Positions 7,863-17,609 are shown, numbered from the stretch's first letter. The stretch: 64,000 nt of DNA from SZUA-35 sp963781035 (GCA_963781035.1 CAWAEN010000007.1:62001-126000); one strand, 5' to 3'. Numbers and translations: made by a program. The notes: generated by a model not told the origin, from the letters alone.

Positions 7863-8632
7863 TGAAGTTCCGCCTGGGCCGCAAGGGTGCCGAACCTGAG
7901 CCGCATGACCTCTCCATCGTCGGACATCTGGCCGAGCTACGTTCGCGTCTGATCAAGTCGATCGTCGCGGTCGTCGTCGGGGCGATCGGTGTGTTCTTCT
8001 TCACCAACCCGATCTTCGACTTTCTCTCGGAGCCTTATTGCGAGATCCGCCCGATCGACGATTGCGTGTTCCTGGCCACCGGCCCGCTCGATCAGTTCTC
8101 GGTGCAGTTGAGCCTCGCCGGTTACGGCGGTCTGATCCTGGCCCTTCCCGTGGTCCTCTACCAGATCGGGCGGTTCGTCCTCCCCGGCTTGTACCCGCAC
8201 GAGAAGAAGGTGATGATCCCGTTCTTCGTCATCTCCGTCGTGTTGCTCTTCGTCGGCATGACGGTCGCCTACCTGTTCCTGCCTCGCGCACTCGAGGTGC
8301 TGAGCGAGTTCGCCGGAGGTGACCGGTTCGAATCGTTCTTCAATGCCACGGAGTACCTGGGGTTCTTCACCAAGATGCTGCTGGCGTTCGGTCTCGCGTT
8401 CGAGTTGCCCCTGATCCTGGTGTTCCTCCAATTGATCGGTGTCGTCCAGACCGAGACGCTGCGAAAGAATCGGCGAATCTCGGTGGTCGTGGTCGTGATC
8501 CTCGGCGCCATCATCACGCCGACGGGTGATCCGTTCACGCTGCTGGTGCTCTCGGTGCCGATGTACCTCTTCTACGAGATCTCCATGATCGTGGGTGGTC
8601 GGATGACCAAGAACCGTCTCGACGTCTCGTGA
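7859..8632 (+). CDS. tatC: Sec-independent protein translocase TatC
   Basis: TatC is the multi-spanning receptor for twin-arginine signal peptides. The 257-residue protein has six predicted membrane helices and the conserved cytoplasmic GHLAELRSRL near the N-terminus, whose Glu contacts the signal peptide. FFTKMLLAFGLAFELPLI marks the middle of the protein and ITPTGDPFTLLVLSVPMYLFYE the last helices. The gene is intact, begins in the ATGA overlap with tatB, and is followed 10 bases later by helY. Confidence 0.95.
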   Translation: MMKFRLGRKGAEPEPHDLSIVGHLAELRSRLIKSIVAVVVGAIGVFFFTNPIFDFLSEPYCEIRPIDDCVFLATGPLDQFSVQLSLAGYGGLILALPVVLYQIGRFVLPGLYPHEKKVMIPFFVISVVLLFVGMTVAYLFLPRALEVLSEFAGGDRFESFFNATEYLGFFTKMLLAFGLAFELPLILVFLQLIGVVQTETLRKNRRISVVVVVILGAIITPTGDPFTLLVLSVPMYLFYEISMIVGGRMTKNRLDVS

Positions 8633-8642
8633 GTGCCGTCTG

Positions 8643-11296
8643 GTGCGCACAGGGGTGAACCAACGGGGTGAGTTCATCGCCGGCCTGGGGTTCGAGCCTG
8701 ATCGGTTCCAGACCGACGCATTCGATGCCCTCGACGGCGGACACAACGTGATCGTTGCCGCGCCGACAGGGGCAGGAAAGACGCTCGTCGCGGCCTACGC
8801 CGTCGACCGGGCGATCAGCGTCGGTCGACGAGTGTTCTACACCACACCGATCAAGGCGCTCTCGAATCAGAAGTACCACGATCTCGTGGCCGACTACGGC
8901 CGTGAGCACGTCGGACTGCTCACCGGCGACAACGTGATCAACGGCGACGCCTCGGTGGTCGTGATGACCACTGAGGTCCTGCGCAACATGCTGTATGCCG
9001 GGCGACGTCTCGATCGGCTCGATGCGGTGGTGCTGGACGAGGTGCACTACCTCCAGGACAGCTATCGGGGTCCGGTCTGGGAAGAGGTGATCATCCATCT
9101 TGCCGCGAGCCATTCAGCTGGTGGCGCTCTCAGCCACCGTGTCGAACGCAGAGGAACTCGCCGAGTGGATGGCGACCGTTCGCGGCGAGACCTCCCTGGT
9201 GGTCGAGCATCAACGGCCGGTCAGGCTCGAGAATCTCTATCTCGTCGGTGAGCGAAAGAGCAACAAACTCCACCTGATGAAGACGCTCATCGGCGGCAAG
9301 GCAAATCAGAAGGGCTTCCGCTTCGACGCAGATCTGCGCCCCAACCGGGGTCGGGGCGGCGGCAACCGCTCGAAGGGTCGACCGGCCCGTCCGTGGCGGA
9401 CCCCGACCCGGATCGACACGGTCGAGACACTGCGCAAGCACGATCTGCTGCCCGCCATCCACTTCATCTTCAGTCGCGCTGCGTGCACGGAAGCCGCTCG
9501 CGCCGTGGTCGACGCCGGCTTGGAGCTGACCACCCCGGCCGAACGCGAGGAAATCCGAGCCATCGCCACTGATCGCCTCGGAGCGCTGACCGCGGGCGAT
9601 CGCAAGGTGCTCGAGTTCGATCATTTCATGCGAGGTCTCGAGGCCGGCGTCGCACCGCATCACGCCGGCATGGTCCCGCCGATGAAGGAAACGGTCGAGG
9701 CCTGTTTCGTCCGGGGCCTCACGAAGGTCGTGTTCGCGACCGAGACGCTGGCCCTCGGTATCAACATGCCGGCCCGGACCGTTGTGCTCGACAAGCTGAC
9801 GAAGTGGACCGGCGATCACCACGAGTCGCTCACGCCTGCACAGTTCACGCAGCTGACCGGGCGGGCCGGTCGACGAGGGATCGACACCGAAGGCGAGGCT
9901 GTCGTGCTGTGGTCGCCGTTTGTGCCCTTCGAACAGGTCGCCGGGTTGGCCGCCAGCAAGGACTTCGTACTCACATCGGCGTTCCGTCCGACCTACAACA
10001 TGGCAGCCAACCTGGTGAGGCGTTACGACCAGGAACGAGCCAGGCAACTGTTGAATCTGTCGTTCGCCCAGTTCCGGGCCGACGCTGACGTCGTCAAGGG
10101 CGAGCAACGGCTCGAACGTCTCGTCGACCGGCGCCGCCAGCTCGTCGGCCGCGTCGAGCGCGACTTCGCTCCGCTGGACGAACTGGTGGCCGCCATTGCG
10201 ACGCCAATGCACGAACACGCCGACAGTCAGGACGTCGCGTTTGCCCTCAGCAGGATCCAACCCGGTGACATCCTCGAAGTCGATGGTCCCGGTCTGCCTT
10301 CCCCGGTCGTCACGCTGTCCGTCGCCTATCGCAAGGGTCGCCGGATCAAGGTCTCCGTCGCAGATGGTGACAGCGACACCCACGAGGTGACCGTCGATCG
10401 ACTCGACGAGGTGCCGACGGTGATCGGAAAGGTCGAACTGCCGCAGCCCTACCTGCCCCTCGAGCGTCTCCTTCATCCACGAGGCCGCCGATCTGCTCCG
10501 TCGGGCTCCGCTGCTGTCCAACAAGCGGCGCAAGAAGCTGGGCCCCTCCGGCGAGCTCCAGTCGGTCCAGGACGTGCCTCCGCAGGCCAGGAAGGCGCTG
10601 CGACGCATCGAGCGGGTCGACAGCGACATCGACGACCTGCGGCGGGCAATGGCAAAGAGCACGGAGTCGCTGGCTCTCCAGTTCGATCGCGTGATCGACC
10701 TGCTCTCCGATCGCGGTCACCTGGACGGCTGGTCGCTCACCGACAGTGGCACCCGCTTGGCCCGCTTCTATCACGAGTGTGACCTCCTCCTGATCGAGGC
10801 CCTCGATCAGGGACTCTTCGACGGTCTCTCCGCTCCCGAAATCGCCGCCTTCGCCTCGACGTTCACGTTCGAGGATCGGCGCGGGGCGCTCGATGCGCAG
10901 ATCTGGTACCCGACTGCAGAACTCCGGCGCCGATTCGGTGTGCTCACGAAGCTCCACAAGGAATTGACCCGTCGGGAACGCGACGCCCGCTTGCCGCTCA
11001 CTCGCCAGCCGGATCCTGGGTTCATGGCGATCGCCCACGGCTGGGCCAGTGGCGGCGATCTCGACGACGTGCTCGAACCGGAGGAGATCACGGCCGGCGA
11101 TTTCGTCAGAACGGCCAAGTTGTTGGTTGATGTCCTGCGCCAGATCGCCCAACTCGCCCCCGCCGTCGAGACGGGTCGAGCAGCGGGAGATGCGGCCGAT
11201 GCCATTCTGAGAGATCTGGTCGCCGCATCCTCCATGGTCGACAGCGAGGTCGAGGACGCCGTTGCCGGCGGTCGTGATGGTCATCGCGAAGGGTGA
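8643..11296 (+). CDS. helY: HelY-type Ski2/Mtr4-like helicase (two frame breaks)
   Basis: This is a superfamily 2 RNA/DNA helicase of the actinobacterial HelY group. It has Walker A APTGAGKT, the DEVH box (LDEVHYLQD), LVALSATVSN (motif III), HHAGMVPP, ATETLALGINMPAR (motif V), QLTGRAGRRGID (motif VI) and a C-terminal DSHCT-like domain. The start is the GTG at 8643. Two one-base insertions break the frame: an extra T at about 9100 (CATCTTGCC for CATCTGCC) and an extra C in the CCCC run near 10455. With both removed it is about 883 residues, the usual length. All motifs are intact, so error is likelier than decay. Confidence 0.88.
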
Positions 11297-11861
11297 ACCG
11301 TGGGGTGAGCCTGAAGGTGGGAGCCCGATCGCCGTCCTGTCCGATGACGCTGAGATCGCGCGCCGGGTCGCGGGCACGCGCGACACCGTCGTCGAGGTGA
11401 ATGGCGGGGACCTCCATCGCACGCTCGGGCTCGGCCGCGAACCCCGATCGTCCCCGCTGTGGTTTCCCATGGACCTCGGACTCGTGTCGATCGACGGGGG
11501 AGCGGAGCAGCCGTTCGTCGCCCACGCCGTGGCCCGATCGAGGAGTTGGTTGGGACCCGCAGCCGTCGTGATGAACGCCGCGTGGCTCGGGGACCGGTAT
11601 CTCGGACCGCGAGCGCACCCCAACGACGGACTGCTCGACATCACCGTGGGATCGATTCCACCTCGTCAGTTGTTCGCTGCGGCCAAGCGGGCCAAGACGG
11701 GAACGCACCTCCCGCATCCGGACCTCGAGGTACGTCGCGTCGACTCATGGGAGCACGAGTTCGACCGATCGCGCCTGGTGTGGCTCGACCGCCGTCCGGT
11801 CGGTCGAGCACGACATCTCCGGTTTCGGATCGAGCCGGACTGGTTCGTCGTTGTTGGATGA
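11277..11861 (+). CDS. Diacylglycerol/lipid kinase-like protein
   Basis: A 194-residue protein whose second half resembles the C-terminal beta-sandwich of YegS/DagK-type lipid kinases: NAAWLGDRYLGPRAHPNDG, then LLDITVGSIPPRQLFAAAKRA. The N-terminal GGDG nucleotide-binding half is absent, so it probably is not an active kinase alone. The ATG at 11277 lies inside the last codons of helY; the overlap suggests coupled expression. It could be a lipid-binding or regulatory relative. Family assignment is by recognition of the C-terminal pattern only. Confidence 0.6.
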   Translation: MVIAKGEPWGEPEGGSPIAVLSDDAEIARRVAGTRDTVVEVNGGDLHRTLGLGREPRSSPLWFPMDLGLVSIDGGAEQPFVAHAVARSRSWLGPAAVVMNAAWLGDRYLGPRAHPNDGLLDITVGSIPPRQLFAAAKRAKTGTHLPHPDLEVRRVDSWEHEFDRSRLVWLDRRPVGRARHLRFRIEPDWFVVVG

Positions 11862-11956
11862 ACGCTGTCGGATGAGCGCTGTCGCCAGCAGGTGTTTTGT
11901 CACGATCAGCGGATGGTCCGCCCCTCGGCGTGGTTGAGTGAATACCCTCTGACGCC

Positions 11957-13561
11957 GTGGGCGCCTACGTCGTTGAAGAATTCACTCCCGCCGAAGCAGA
12001 CATCCTGCGCCGGTACTTCACCAATCTCGACCAGCCCGTCTTCGCGCTCGTCAACCTGCCCGAGGTGGTCAAGGGCGCGCTGTTCGCTCGCTACTCGCGT
12101 TCGTCGAAGAGTCTGAGGCGATTGTTCGTCGACGAGTTCGTCGGTGAGCTCGACATCGCCGGGGACGCGACGGTGGATGCGACGATCGGCCTCGACCGGG
12201 CCGAAGAGCTCTACGAGAAGGTCTTCTTCGAGTACGGCGACGACTCGGTGGCGCAGCTGGGAGGCGTGCATCTCGCATGTGAGCAGGCGTCGAACCTCCT
12301 CACCAAGGTGCTCGAGTGGGGCCGGCTGGCCTCCTACCTCGAGCAGTCAACTCGCTACATCGCGTATGACAGCCGCGCCGAGGGCCGCTACCGCTACCAC
12401 CGCGATCCCGAGATCCTGTCGAGTGAGTTGGGAACCCGCTACATCGGGGACCTCGACCGCATCTTCGACACCTACTCGCAGCTGCTGCCTCAGGTCGTCG
12501 AACACGTCAAGAACACGACACCGAAGTCCGACGGTGACAGCGACTTCGTCTATCGCACAGCCGTGAAGGCAAAAGCCCTCGATGCGGTGCGTGGCGTCCT
12601 GCCGGCTGCTGCGCAGTCGAACGTGGGCATGTACGGCAGCGGACAGGCGTACGAGCAACTGCTCATCCGCATGCGAGCCCACGCCCTTCCGGAGGCTCGT
12701 CACTACGCCGATCTGATGCTCGGCGAACTGCGCAAAGTCATCCCGTCGTTCGTCAAGCGGGTCGATCTCCCCGATCGTGGTGGCGACTGGAGCGAGTATC
12801 TCGCAGACACCAGGTTGTCGATCGAGGATCTCGCCGATGACCTGCTCGACACCACCCAGCCGGCTGACACGTCGGCTCACGTCGATCTTCTCGACTTCGA
12901 TCCCGATGCCGAGGTCAAGGTGGTGGCGTCGATGCTGTACGCAGCATCCAGCCTGCCAGAGCGCACGATCGAGGAACAGGTTCGCGCCATGTCGGTCGAG
13001 GATCGGCTGCGGGTCATGCGGGCCTACACCGGTGACCGTCGGAATCGGCGTCATCGACCGGGTCGCGCACTCGAGCGTCCCTTCTACCGCTTCGATGTGC
13101 TTGCCGACTACGGCGCCTTCCGCGATCTCCAACGCCATCGGCTCCTCACCATCGAATGGCAGCAGCTGTCGCCTCACCACGGCTACGCACGGCCCGAGCT
13201 CATCGACGATGCCGGCCTCACCTCGGTGTTCGACGAGGCGATGGAGCGGTCGGCGTCGTTGTACGACGTTCTGCAGCCTCCGTTCGGTCCGCAGGCGTCC
13301 TACGCGGTCTCGCTCGCCTACAACGTGAGGTTCAATTTCAACCTCAACGCCCGTGCTGCGATGCACATGCTCGAGTTGCGCAGCACGCCGCAGGGCCATC
13401 CGGCCTATCGAGCAGTCGTCCAGGACATGCACCGCCTGATCGCTGAGAAGGCGGGACATCACGCGATCGCCGAGATGATGACCTTCGTCAATCACTCGAC
13501 CGAGACCGAGTTGGAGCGGTTGGAGGCAGAACGTCGGGCCGAGGCCAAGCGCGGCGGATAG
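11957..13561 (+). CDS. Long two-part ThyX-like (flavin-dependent thymidylate synthase family) protein
   Basis: This is a 534-residue protein made of two ThyX-like halves. The first has ASYLEQSTRYIAYD around residue 125, like the SxNEQSxRY half of the ThyX signature but without RHR before it. The second has QRHRLLTIEWQQLSP around 391-405, with RHR but with the following Ser/Asn/Ser/Arg positions changed, and later LELRSTPQGHPAYR, typical of ThyX. Canonical ThyX is about 220-250 residues and forms a tetramer whose active sites lie between subunits; here the halves could form a pseudo-dimer. Whether it makes dTMP is uncertain. The GTG start is chosen as the first codon before EEFTPAEADILRRYF. 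Confidence 0.75.
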   Translation: MGAYVVEEFTPAEADILRRYFTNLDQPVFALVNLPEVVKGALFARYSRSSKSLRRLFVDEFVGELDIAGDATVDATIGLDRAEELYEKVFFEYGDDSVAQLGGVHLACEQASNLLTKVLEWGRLASYLEQSTRYIAYDSRAEGRYRYHRDPEILSSELGTRYIGDLDRIFDTYSQLLPQVVEHVKNTTPKSDGDSDFVYRTAVKAKALDAVRGVLPAAAQSNVGMYGSGQAYEQLLIRMRAHALPEARHYADLMLGELRKVIPSFVKRVDLPDRGGDWSEYLADTRLSIEDLADDLLDTTQPADTSAHVDLLDFDPDAEVKVVASMLYAASSLPERTIEEQVRAMSVEDRLRVMRAYTGDRRNRRHRPGRALERPFYRFDVLADYGAFRDLQRHRLLTIEWQQLSPHHGYARPELIDDAGLTSVFDEAMERSASLYDVLQPPFGPQASYAVSLAYNVRFNFNLNARAAMHMLELRSTPQGHPAYRAVVQDMHRLIAEKAGHHAIAEMMTFVNHSTETELERLEAERRAEAKRGG

Positions 13562-13642
13562 TCGTCCCGCGTCGCCGGACACGGCTTCGTCATCCATGGG
13601 CCGAAATCCTCATATGGAGTCGGTCCCGGCCGATGGCTCAAA

Positions 13643-14539
13643 ATGATCTTCTCGGGCCTCACTCGCCGTTTGCTCACGACCGCGCTCGTCGCCACTGTGC
13701 TCGTTGGCGTCGTGTTCGTCGTCCCTGCCTCCGCCCATGAGACGTACGTGGTCGGGCCGGGCGACACCCTTTCCGAGGTGGCACTGCGCTCCGGAACCTC
13801 GGTCTCGGCGATCATGGCCGAGAACGGTCTGACGAACCCGCATCGCATCCGTATCGGACAACAGCTCCGTCTTCCCCACGGGACCGCTACGCAGGCCGCC
13901 AGCTCAGCGGCGACGCCGGCGTCGAGCCCGGGGACGTACACGGTCGCTCCCGGGGACACGCTGGGACACATCGCCATCCGGCTCGGAGTGAAGCGATCTG
14001 ATCTCATCTCGATCAACGGGCTGTCGAATCCGGATCGGCTCCGCGTCGGCCAGAAGCTCTCCGTTCCGCAGGGTGGGGTCGTGCCTCGGGCCACGAGCTC
14101 CTACGAAAGCCTTCCCGACCGCATCACCAACGACTCGAATCGGCTCGCGCTGATCCCGATCTTCGAACGATGGAGCAGCGCGAACAACCTGCCGGTCGAA
14201 CTCGTCATGGCGGTTGCTTGGCAGGAGTCGGGCTGGAACAATTCCGTCGTCTCCAGCAAGGGAGCGGTCGGCATCGGCCAGATCATGCCGGCAACCGGTG
14301 CATGGGTCGCCTCGGATCTCATTGGGCGGCCGGACCTCGACACCTCGAACTCCGAGGACAACATCCGGATCAGCGCGCGCTACCTGCGTTGGCTGATCGA
14401 CTATCTGGGAACCGAAGAGCTCGCGCTGGCCGGCTACTACCAGGGTCCTGGCGCGGTGCGGGCGGGAATCTGCTACCGCGACACCGAGCAGTACGTCGCG
14501 AACGTGATCGCTCTCCGACCCCTCTTTGCGCCGTCCTGA
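13643..14539 (+). CDS. Secreted LysM / lytic transglycosylase protein
   Basis: This cell-wall enzyme has a signal peptide (about 1-31, ending VPASA), two LysM peptidoglycan-binding modules (TYVVGPGDTLSEVA and TYTVAPGDTLGHIA, about 34-78 and 96-142) and a C-terminal SLT-type transglycosylase domain. The catalytic Glu is in AWQESGW; GAVGIGQIMPATG and LALAGYYQGPGAV are further SLT motifs. It cleaves glycan strands of peptidoglycan. The gene is intact at 298 residues. It stands alone, with about 100 bases to the next gene. Confidence 0.92.
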   Translation: MIFSGLTRRLLTTALVATVLVGVVFVVPASAHETYVVGPGDTLSEVALRSGTSVSAIMAENGLTNPHRIRIGQQLRLPHGTATQAASSAATPASSPGTYTVAPGDTLGHIAIRLGVKRSDLISINGLSNPDRLRVGQKLSVPQGGVVPRATSSYESLPDRITNDSNRLALIPIFERWSSANNLPVELVMAVAWQESGWNNSVVSSKGAVGIGQIMPATGAWVASDLIGRPDLDTSNSEDNIRISARYLRWLIDYLGTEELALAGYYQGPGAVRAGICYRDTEQYVANVIALRPLFAPS

Positions 14540-14640
14540 GACGTGGCGACTGCCACAGAGAAGTCCGAACGGGTGCCGCGCACTACGCGGTGGACTGTGT
14601 AGAGTCCGCCACGTTCGCCCTGGTCCACGAAGAGAGTTTC

Positions 14641-15108
14641 ATGAGTGACGATCTCGAAGAAGTCGAAGAGACAGAGGAAGATCTCGACGAGGATGACCTC
14701 GACGAGGAAGATCTCGACGACGATCTCGAGGTAGACGGCTTCGACGACGACGACGACGTCGCCGTCGTGGTTGACGACGAAGACGAAGACGAAGACGAAG
14801 CAGACGACGACGCACCTCGTCCGAAGGCTCGCAAGGTGGTTGACGACGAAGACGACGACGACGAAGACGCCGACCCGGATGACGTCGAGGAGGACCTCGA
14901 CGCGATCCTGAAGAACCGGCTGGCGGCCGAGGACGACGACGACGAAGAAGACGACGAAGACGCCCCCGCCGCGGTGCCGGCGAAGAAGATGGACGAATTC
15001 GTCTGCGAGATGTGCTTCCTCGTGGTGAACCGGGACTCGTCGACTGCGAAGAACTTGCCACCCTGTTCGATGGGTGACGGTGTCGAGCCATGTCGGCCCC
15101 TGGGCTGA
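14641..15108 (+). CDS. Extremely acidic DUF4193-like protein
   Basis: A 155-residue protein. Residues about 4-115 are almost entirely Asp, Glu, Val and Leu, giving an exceptional negative charge. The C-terminus, DEFVCEMCFLVVNRDS followed by a later CSMGDGVEPC, is the cysteine motif of the actinobacterial DUF4193 family (normally about 100 residues), probably a metal knuckle. DUF4193 function is unknown. The acidic tract is much longer than in usual members. An AGAGAG ribosome-binding site precedes the ATG. The next gene starts 6 bases after the stop. Confidence 0.75.
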   Translation: MSDDLEEVEETEEDLDEDDLDEEDLDDDLEVDGFDDDDDVAVVVDDEDEDEDEADDDAPRPKARKVVDDEDDDDEDADPDDVEEDLDAILKNRLAAEDDDDEEDDEDAPAAVPAKKMDEFVCEMCFLVVNRDSSTAKNLPPCSMGDGVEPCRPLG

Positions 15109-15114
15109 TCGACG

Positions 15115-15612
15115 ATGCCGGCCGCTGAGGATCGCAGCCCTGCCGACCAGCTGGTCGATCTGTTCGTCTACGCGCCCGTCGGTCTTCTCTACGAGTATCG
15201 TGACGTGCTCCCGAAACTCATCAAGCGGGGAAAGAGCCAGGTCCAGTTGGCCAAGCTGCTCGGGTCGATGGCAGCGAAACAGGGGCAGCGCACGGTCAAC
15301 CAGCGCCTCGACGGCGCCGTCGACGTTGCGACGTCGACCGTCGCTCAGGGCATCACGGACGTAGGCGCCATGGTCGGGCTCGCTCCGAGTACTCCTCGAG
15401 GTGGGACGCAGCGCGCCGAGGCCGAGCCGTCCTTGACCAAGTCGGAGCCAGTACCGATCGCCGGCTACGACGACCTCACTGCCAAGCAGATCATCGCGTT
15501 GCTGGGCGATCTGACGCCGGCGCAACGCCAACGCATCCGCAGCCACGAGTCGGCCCACCGCGCCCGCAAGACGGTGTTGGCAAAGCTCGACGCCCTGGCT
15601 GCCACCACCTGA
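15115..15612 (+). CDS. Conserved hypothetical protein
   Basis: This 165-residue soluble protein has an N-terminal helical part (LVDLFVYAPVGLLYEYRDVLPKL in two pieces), a Gly/Ala/Thr-rich middle and a C-terminal motif, AGYDDLTAKQIIALLGDLT followed by QRQRIRSHESAHRARKTVL. That last pattern (GY-x-x-L, then YE/HE-x-x-H-x-x-R) also ends a set of small actinobacterial proteins, including lipid-droplet-associated ones. I cannot assign a function. It lies between the DUF4193-like gene and a GNAT with gaps of 6 and 1 bases, so the three form an operon. Confidence 0.65.
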   Translation: MPAAEDRSPADQLVDLFVYAPVGLLYEYRDVLPKLIKRGKSQVQLAKLLGSMAAKQGQRTVNQRLDGAVDVATSTVAQGITDVGAMVGLAPSTPRGGTQRAEAEPSLTKSEPVPIAGYDDLTAKQIIALLGDLTPAQRQRIRSHESAHRARKTVLAKLDALAATT

Positions 15613-15613
15613 C

Positions 15614-16084
15614 ATGCCGGGTGAAGCGGCGAGGCTGGCAACGGTCGACGATGTCGACTCGATCGATCGAATCTCGGGCGACGTCGCGGCCGAAACGGCC
15701 GAGAAGCGGGGCGGCCCGCTGTTCCTGCGTCGCGAGAGCGGGGGAGCGGCCGGGGCCCGTGCTCTGGCACTCCTCGGCTCTGATGCCGGCTTTGGTGTGA
15801 TCGGCAGCTACGACGACGTGCCGTTCGGTTATTCGCTCGTAGAGATCGAAACACTCGATGACGGAGGAAGGCTGGCCCGCATCGACGATTTGGCCGTGTT
15901 GTCAGAAGCGAGGGCGTCCGGCATCGGTGAGGCGATGATGAACCTCGTACTCGACGAAGCTCGGGCCCGTGGTTGCTTCGGGGTCGACAGTCGAGCGCTG
16001 CCGGGCGACCGCGAGACCAAGAACTTCTTCGAGAGCTTCGGGCTCAAGGCCCGGATGCTCGTGGTGCACCGCACCCTCGACTGA
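15614..16084 (+). CDS. GNAT-family N-acetyltransferase
   Basis: A 156-residue acetyl-CoA-dependent transferase. The GNAT fold shows in IDDLAVLSEARASGIGEAMM (motif A, with the acetyl-CoA pyrophosphate loop altered to EARASGIG) and in FGVDSRALPGDRETKNFFESFG (split: the beta5-alpha4 region). The substrate is unknown. It is the last gene of the operon from 14641. Its stop directly abuts the stop of the convergent gene at 16085. Confidence 0.85.
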   Translation: MPGEAARLATVDDVDSIDRISGDVAAETAEKRGGPLFLRRESGGAAGARALALLGSDAGFGVIGSYDDVPFGYSLVEIETLDDGGRLARIDDLAVLSEARASGIGEAMMNLVLDEARARGCFGVDSRALPGDRETKNFFESFGLKARMLVVHRTLD

Positions 16085-17609
16085 TCAGTCCTCGTTCACC
16101 GATTTCTCGGCGAGTTCCTCGCTGGCAGCGACACCCTCAGGCTCTACTTCAGGTTGAGGTTGAGGCTCGGTGCTGCTTCTGGCTCGGTTGTTGCTTCTGG
16201 CTCGGTTGCTGCCTCGGCTGTTGTGACCGCTTCTGGCTCGGTTGCTGCCTCGGCTGTCGTTGCCGGAGCGTCGGCCTTCTCGCCGGCGTCGACCGCTTCG
16301 GGAGCAGGCTCTGGTTCTGGTTTCTTCTCTGCACCGGGGACCGGGCGGTCGACCTTGGACGTGGCCTGCCTCGGTTTCTCGGACCGCCCGGACCGCTCGG
16401 ACCGCTCGGACTTCTCCGACTTCTTCTTGCGGGGCGGGCGGCGGCGCTTGGCTTTTGCCGCTTCGCTCGGATCGATGCCGAACAGCGCAGCGATGGCGGG
16501 AACTCGATCAGCGACTCGGCGAACGGCTTCGAGCAACTCTTCCTTGGGTTCGGCCGGAATGCCCTGCGGTGTCACGCTGTTGCGGACCGGCGAGTAGGCA
16601 ACCGCGTCGATCACGGTCGCCCAACGGTCTTGTCCAGTGTCGGCCGTGAGGCCTGCGGTCGCCATTTCAGTGAGTTTCGCCGCCAGATCGGGTGGGAGCG
16701 GTGCCCCCGCCTTGACGGGCCGTGAGCTCATACGCAGAGCCCGCACGGAGCGGCCGGAGGCAGTTGCCTCCCTGAGCTCGTTGAGCCATGCCTCGTGATC
16801 GCTCTCGACTCGACGGTTGAGACCGTTTCGGAGCGTCTCGGCCAACGCGGTGGCCTCGTCGCCGCGAGCACCGTCGGCGGCGACGACGACGGAGCGAAGA
16901 TCCCGCAGATCGATCTCATCGAGATCGGCGATGGCGGCGTCAGCCCGATCGTGCCACTCTGCCGCTCGAAGCTTCGGAACGAGGTCTTCCGCGATCGCCA
17001 CGACCGGCTTCACCGCGATCTCGGGCGTACCGGCCTCCTTGGCCTTGGAGTTCTGGGCGTCGATCGCCGCTCGCACGGCTTGCATCCCACCCTTCATGAC
17101 CTGTTCGGCGATCGGACGGTGTTCCTCTGGCACCGAGGCGAGGACCTCGTCGCGGTGCACTCGCTTCGGGCGGAGGCGCTTGGGCTTGGGCTTGGGCTCG
17201 GGTTCAGGCTGTCGGGGGCGACGTTCGCTGTCGCCGCGGCCGCCACGATTGCGGTCGCCCCGATCGTTCTTCGGCCGTCGCGGCCGCCCTTGCGATCGCG
17301 GTCTCGGCCGCTCCGCTCCGGCCGAGCGACACGAGTGGTGGTCACGAGCTCGTCCTCGCGAAGCTCTCGTGGCTTCATCTCCAGCAGATCGGTACGGCCC
17401 TTCTTGGCCTTCGGGACGAAGACCTCGGTGATCTCGATGCCATCGAGGAGGAAATCGGCCTCGACCTTGCAGATGTCACCGACGGCGGCATCCGGGTAGA
17501 GCAGACTCTCGGCCAGGTCACCCTTGGGCTGTTTGGCACCGGCGGCGCGCCAGGTCCATGTGCCATCACCTTTGTTGCTGGTGAGTTCGACTTCGATGCG
17601 GCGTGACAT
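16085..17609 (-). CDS. Conserved hypothetical protein with basic and Glu/Pro/Ala tail (two frame breaks)
   Basis: The start is the ATG at 17609. The first 80 residues (RRIEVELTSNKGDGTWTWRAAG, then LYPDAAVGDICKVEADF) form a compact beta-rich module, possibly nucleic-acid binding. A highly basic Arg/Asp/Gly stretch follows, then a helical core (HRDEVLASVPEEHRPIAEQV onward), then lysine-rich and Glu/Pro/Ala-Thr low-complexity tails. One break near 17265-17290 joins the first two parts. A second near 16150-16165 turns the apparent end (SLNLNLK) into a longer acidic end (PEVEPEGVAASEELAEKSVNED), whose stop abuts the GNAT stop exactly. Function unknown; RNA binding is a guess from charge. Confidence 0.6.
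16146..16270 (-). repeat. Low-complexity repeat coding Ala/Glu/Pro/Thr tail
   Basis: Imperfect short repeats (GGCTCGGTTGCTGCCTCGGC and variants on the plus strand) code TEPEA-AEAA type units in the tail of the protein on the minus strand. The copies are direct, of uneven length and without spacers, so this is a coding repeat, not a CRISPR. Confidence 0.7.

Noticed and set aside
9095..9105. Programmed frameshifting in helY and other broken genes
   Set aside because: There is no consistent slippery heptamer or downstream structure, and the changes go in both directions across unrelated genes. Sequence error explains them better.
9130..10662. 510-residue open frame antisense to helY
   Set aside because: The helicase motifs are on the plus strand; the antisense frame is a shadow.
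16146..16270. Possible CRISPR-like repeats
   Set aside because: The units are coding, uneven and without unique spacers; no cas genes occur in the window.
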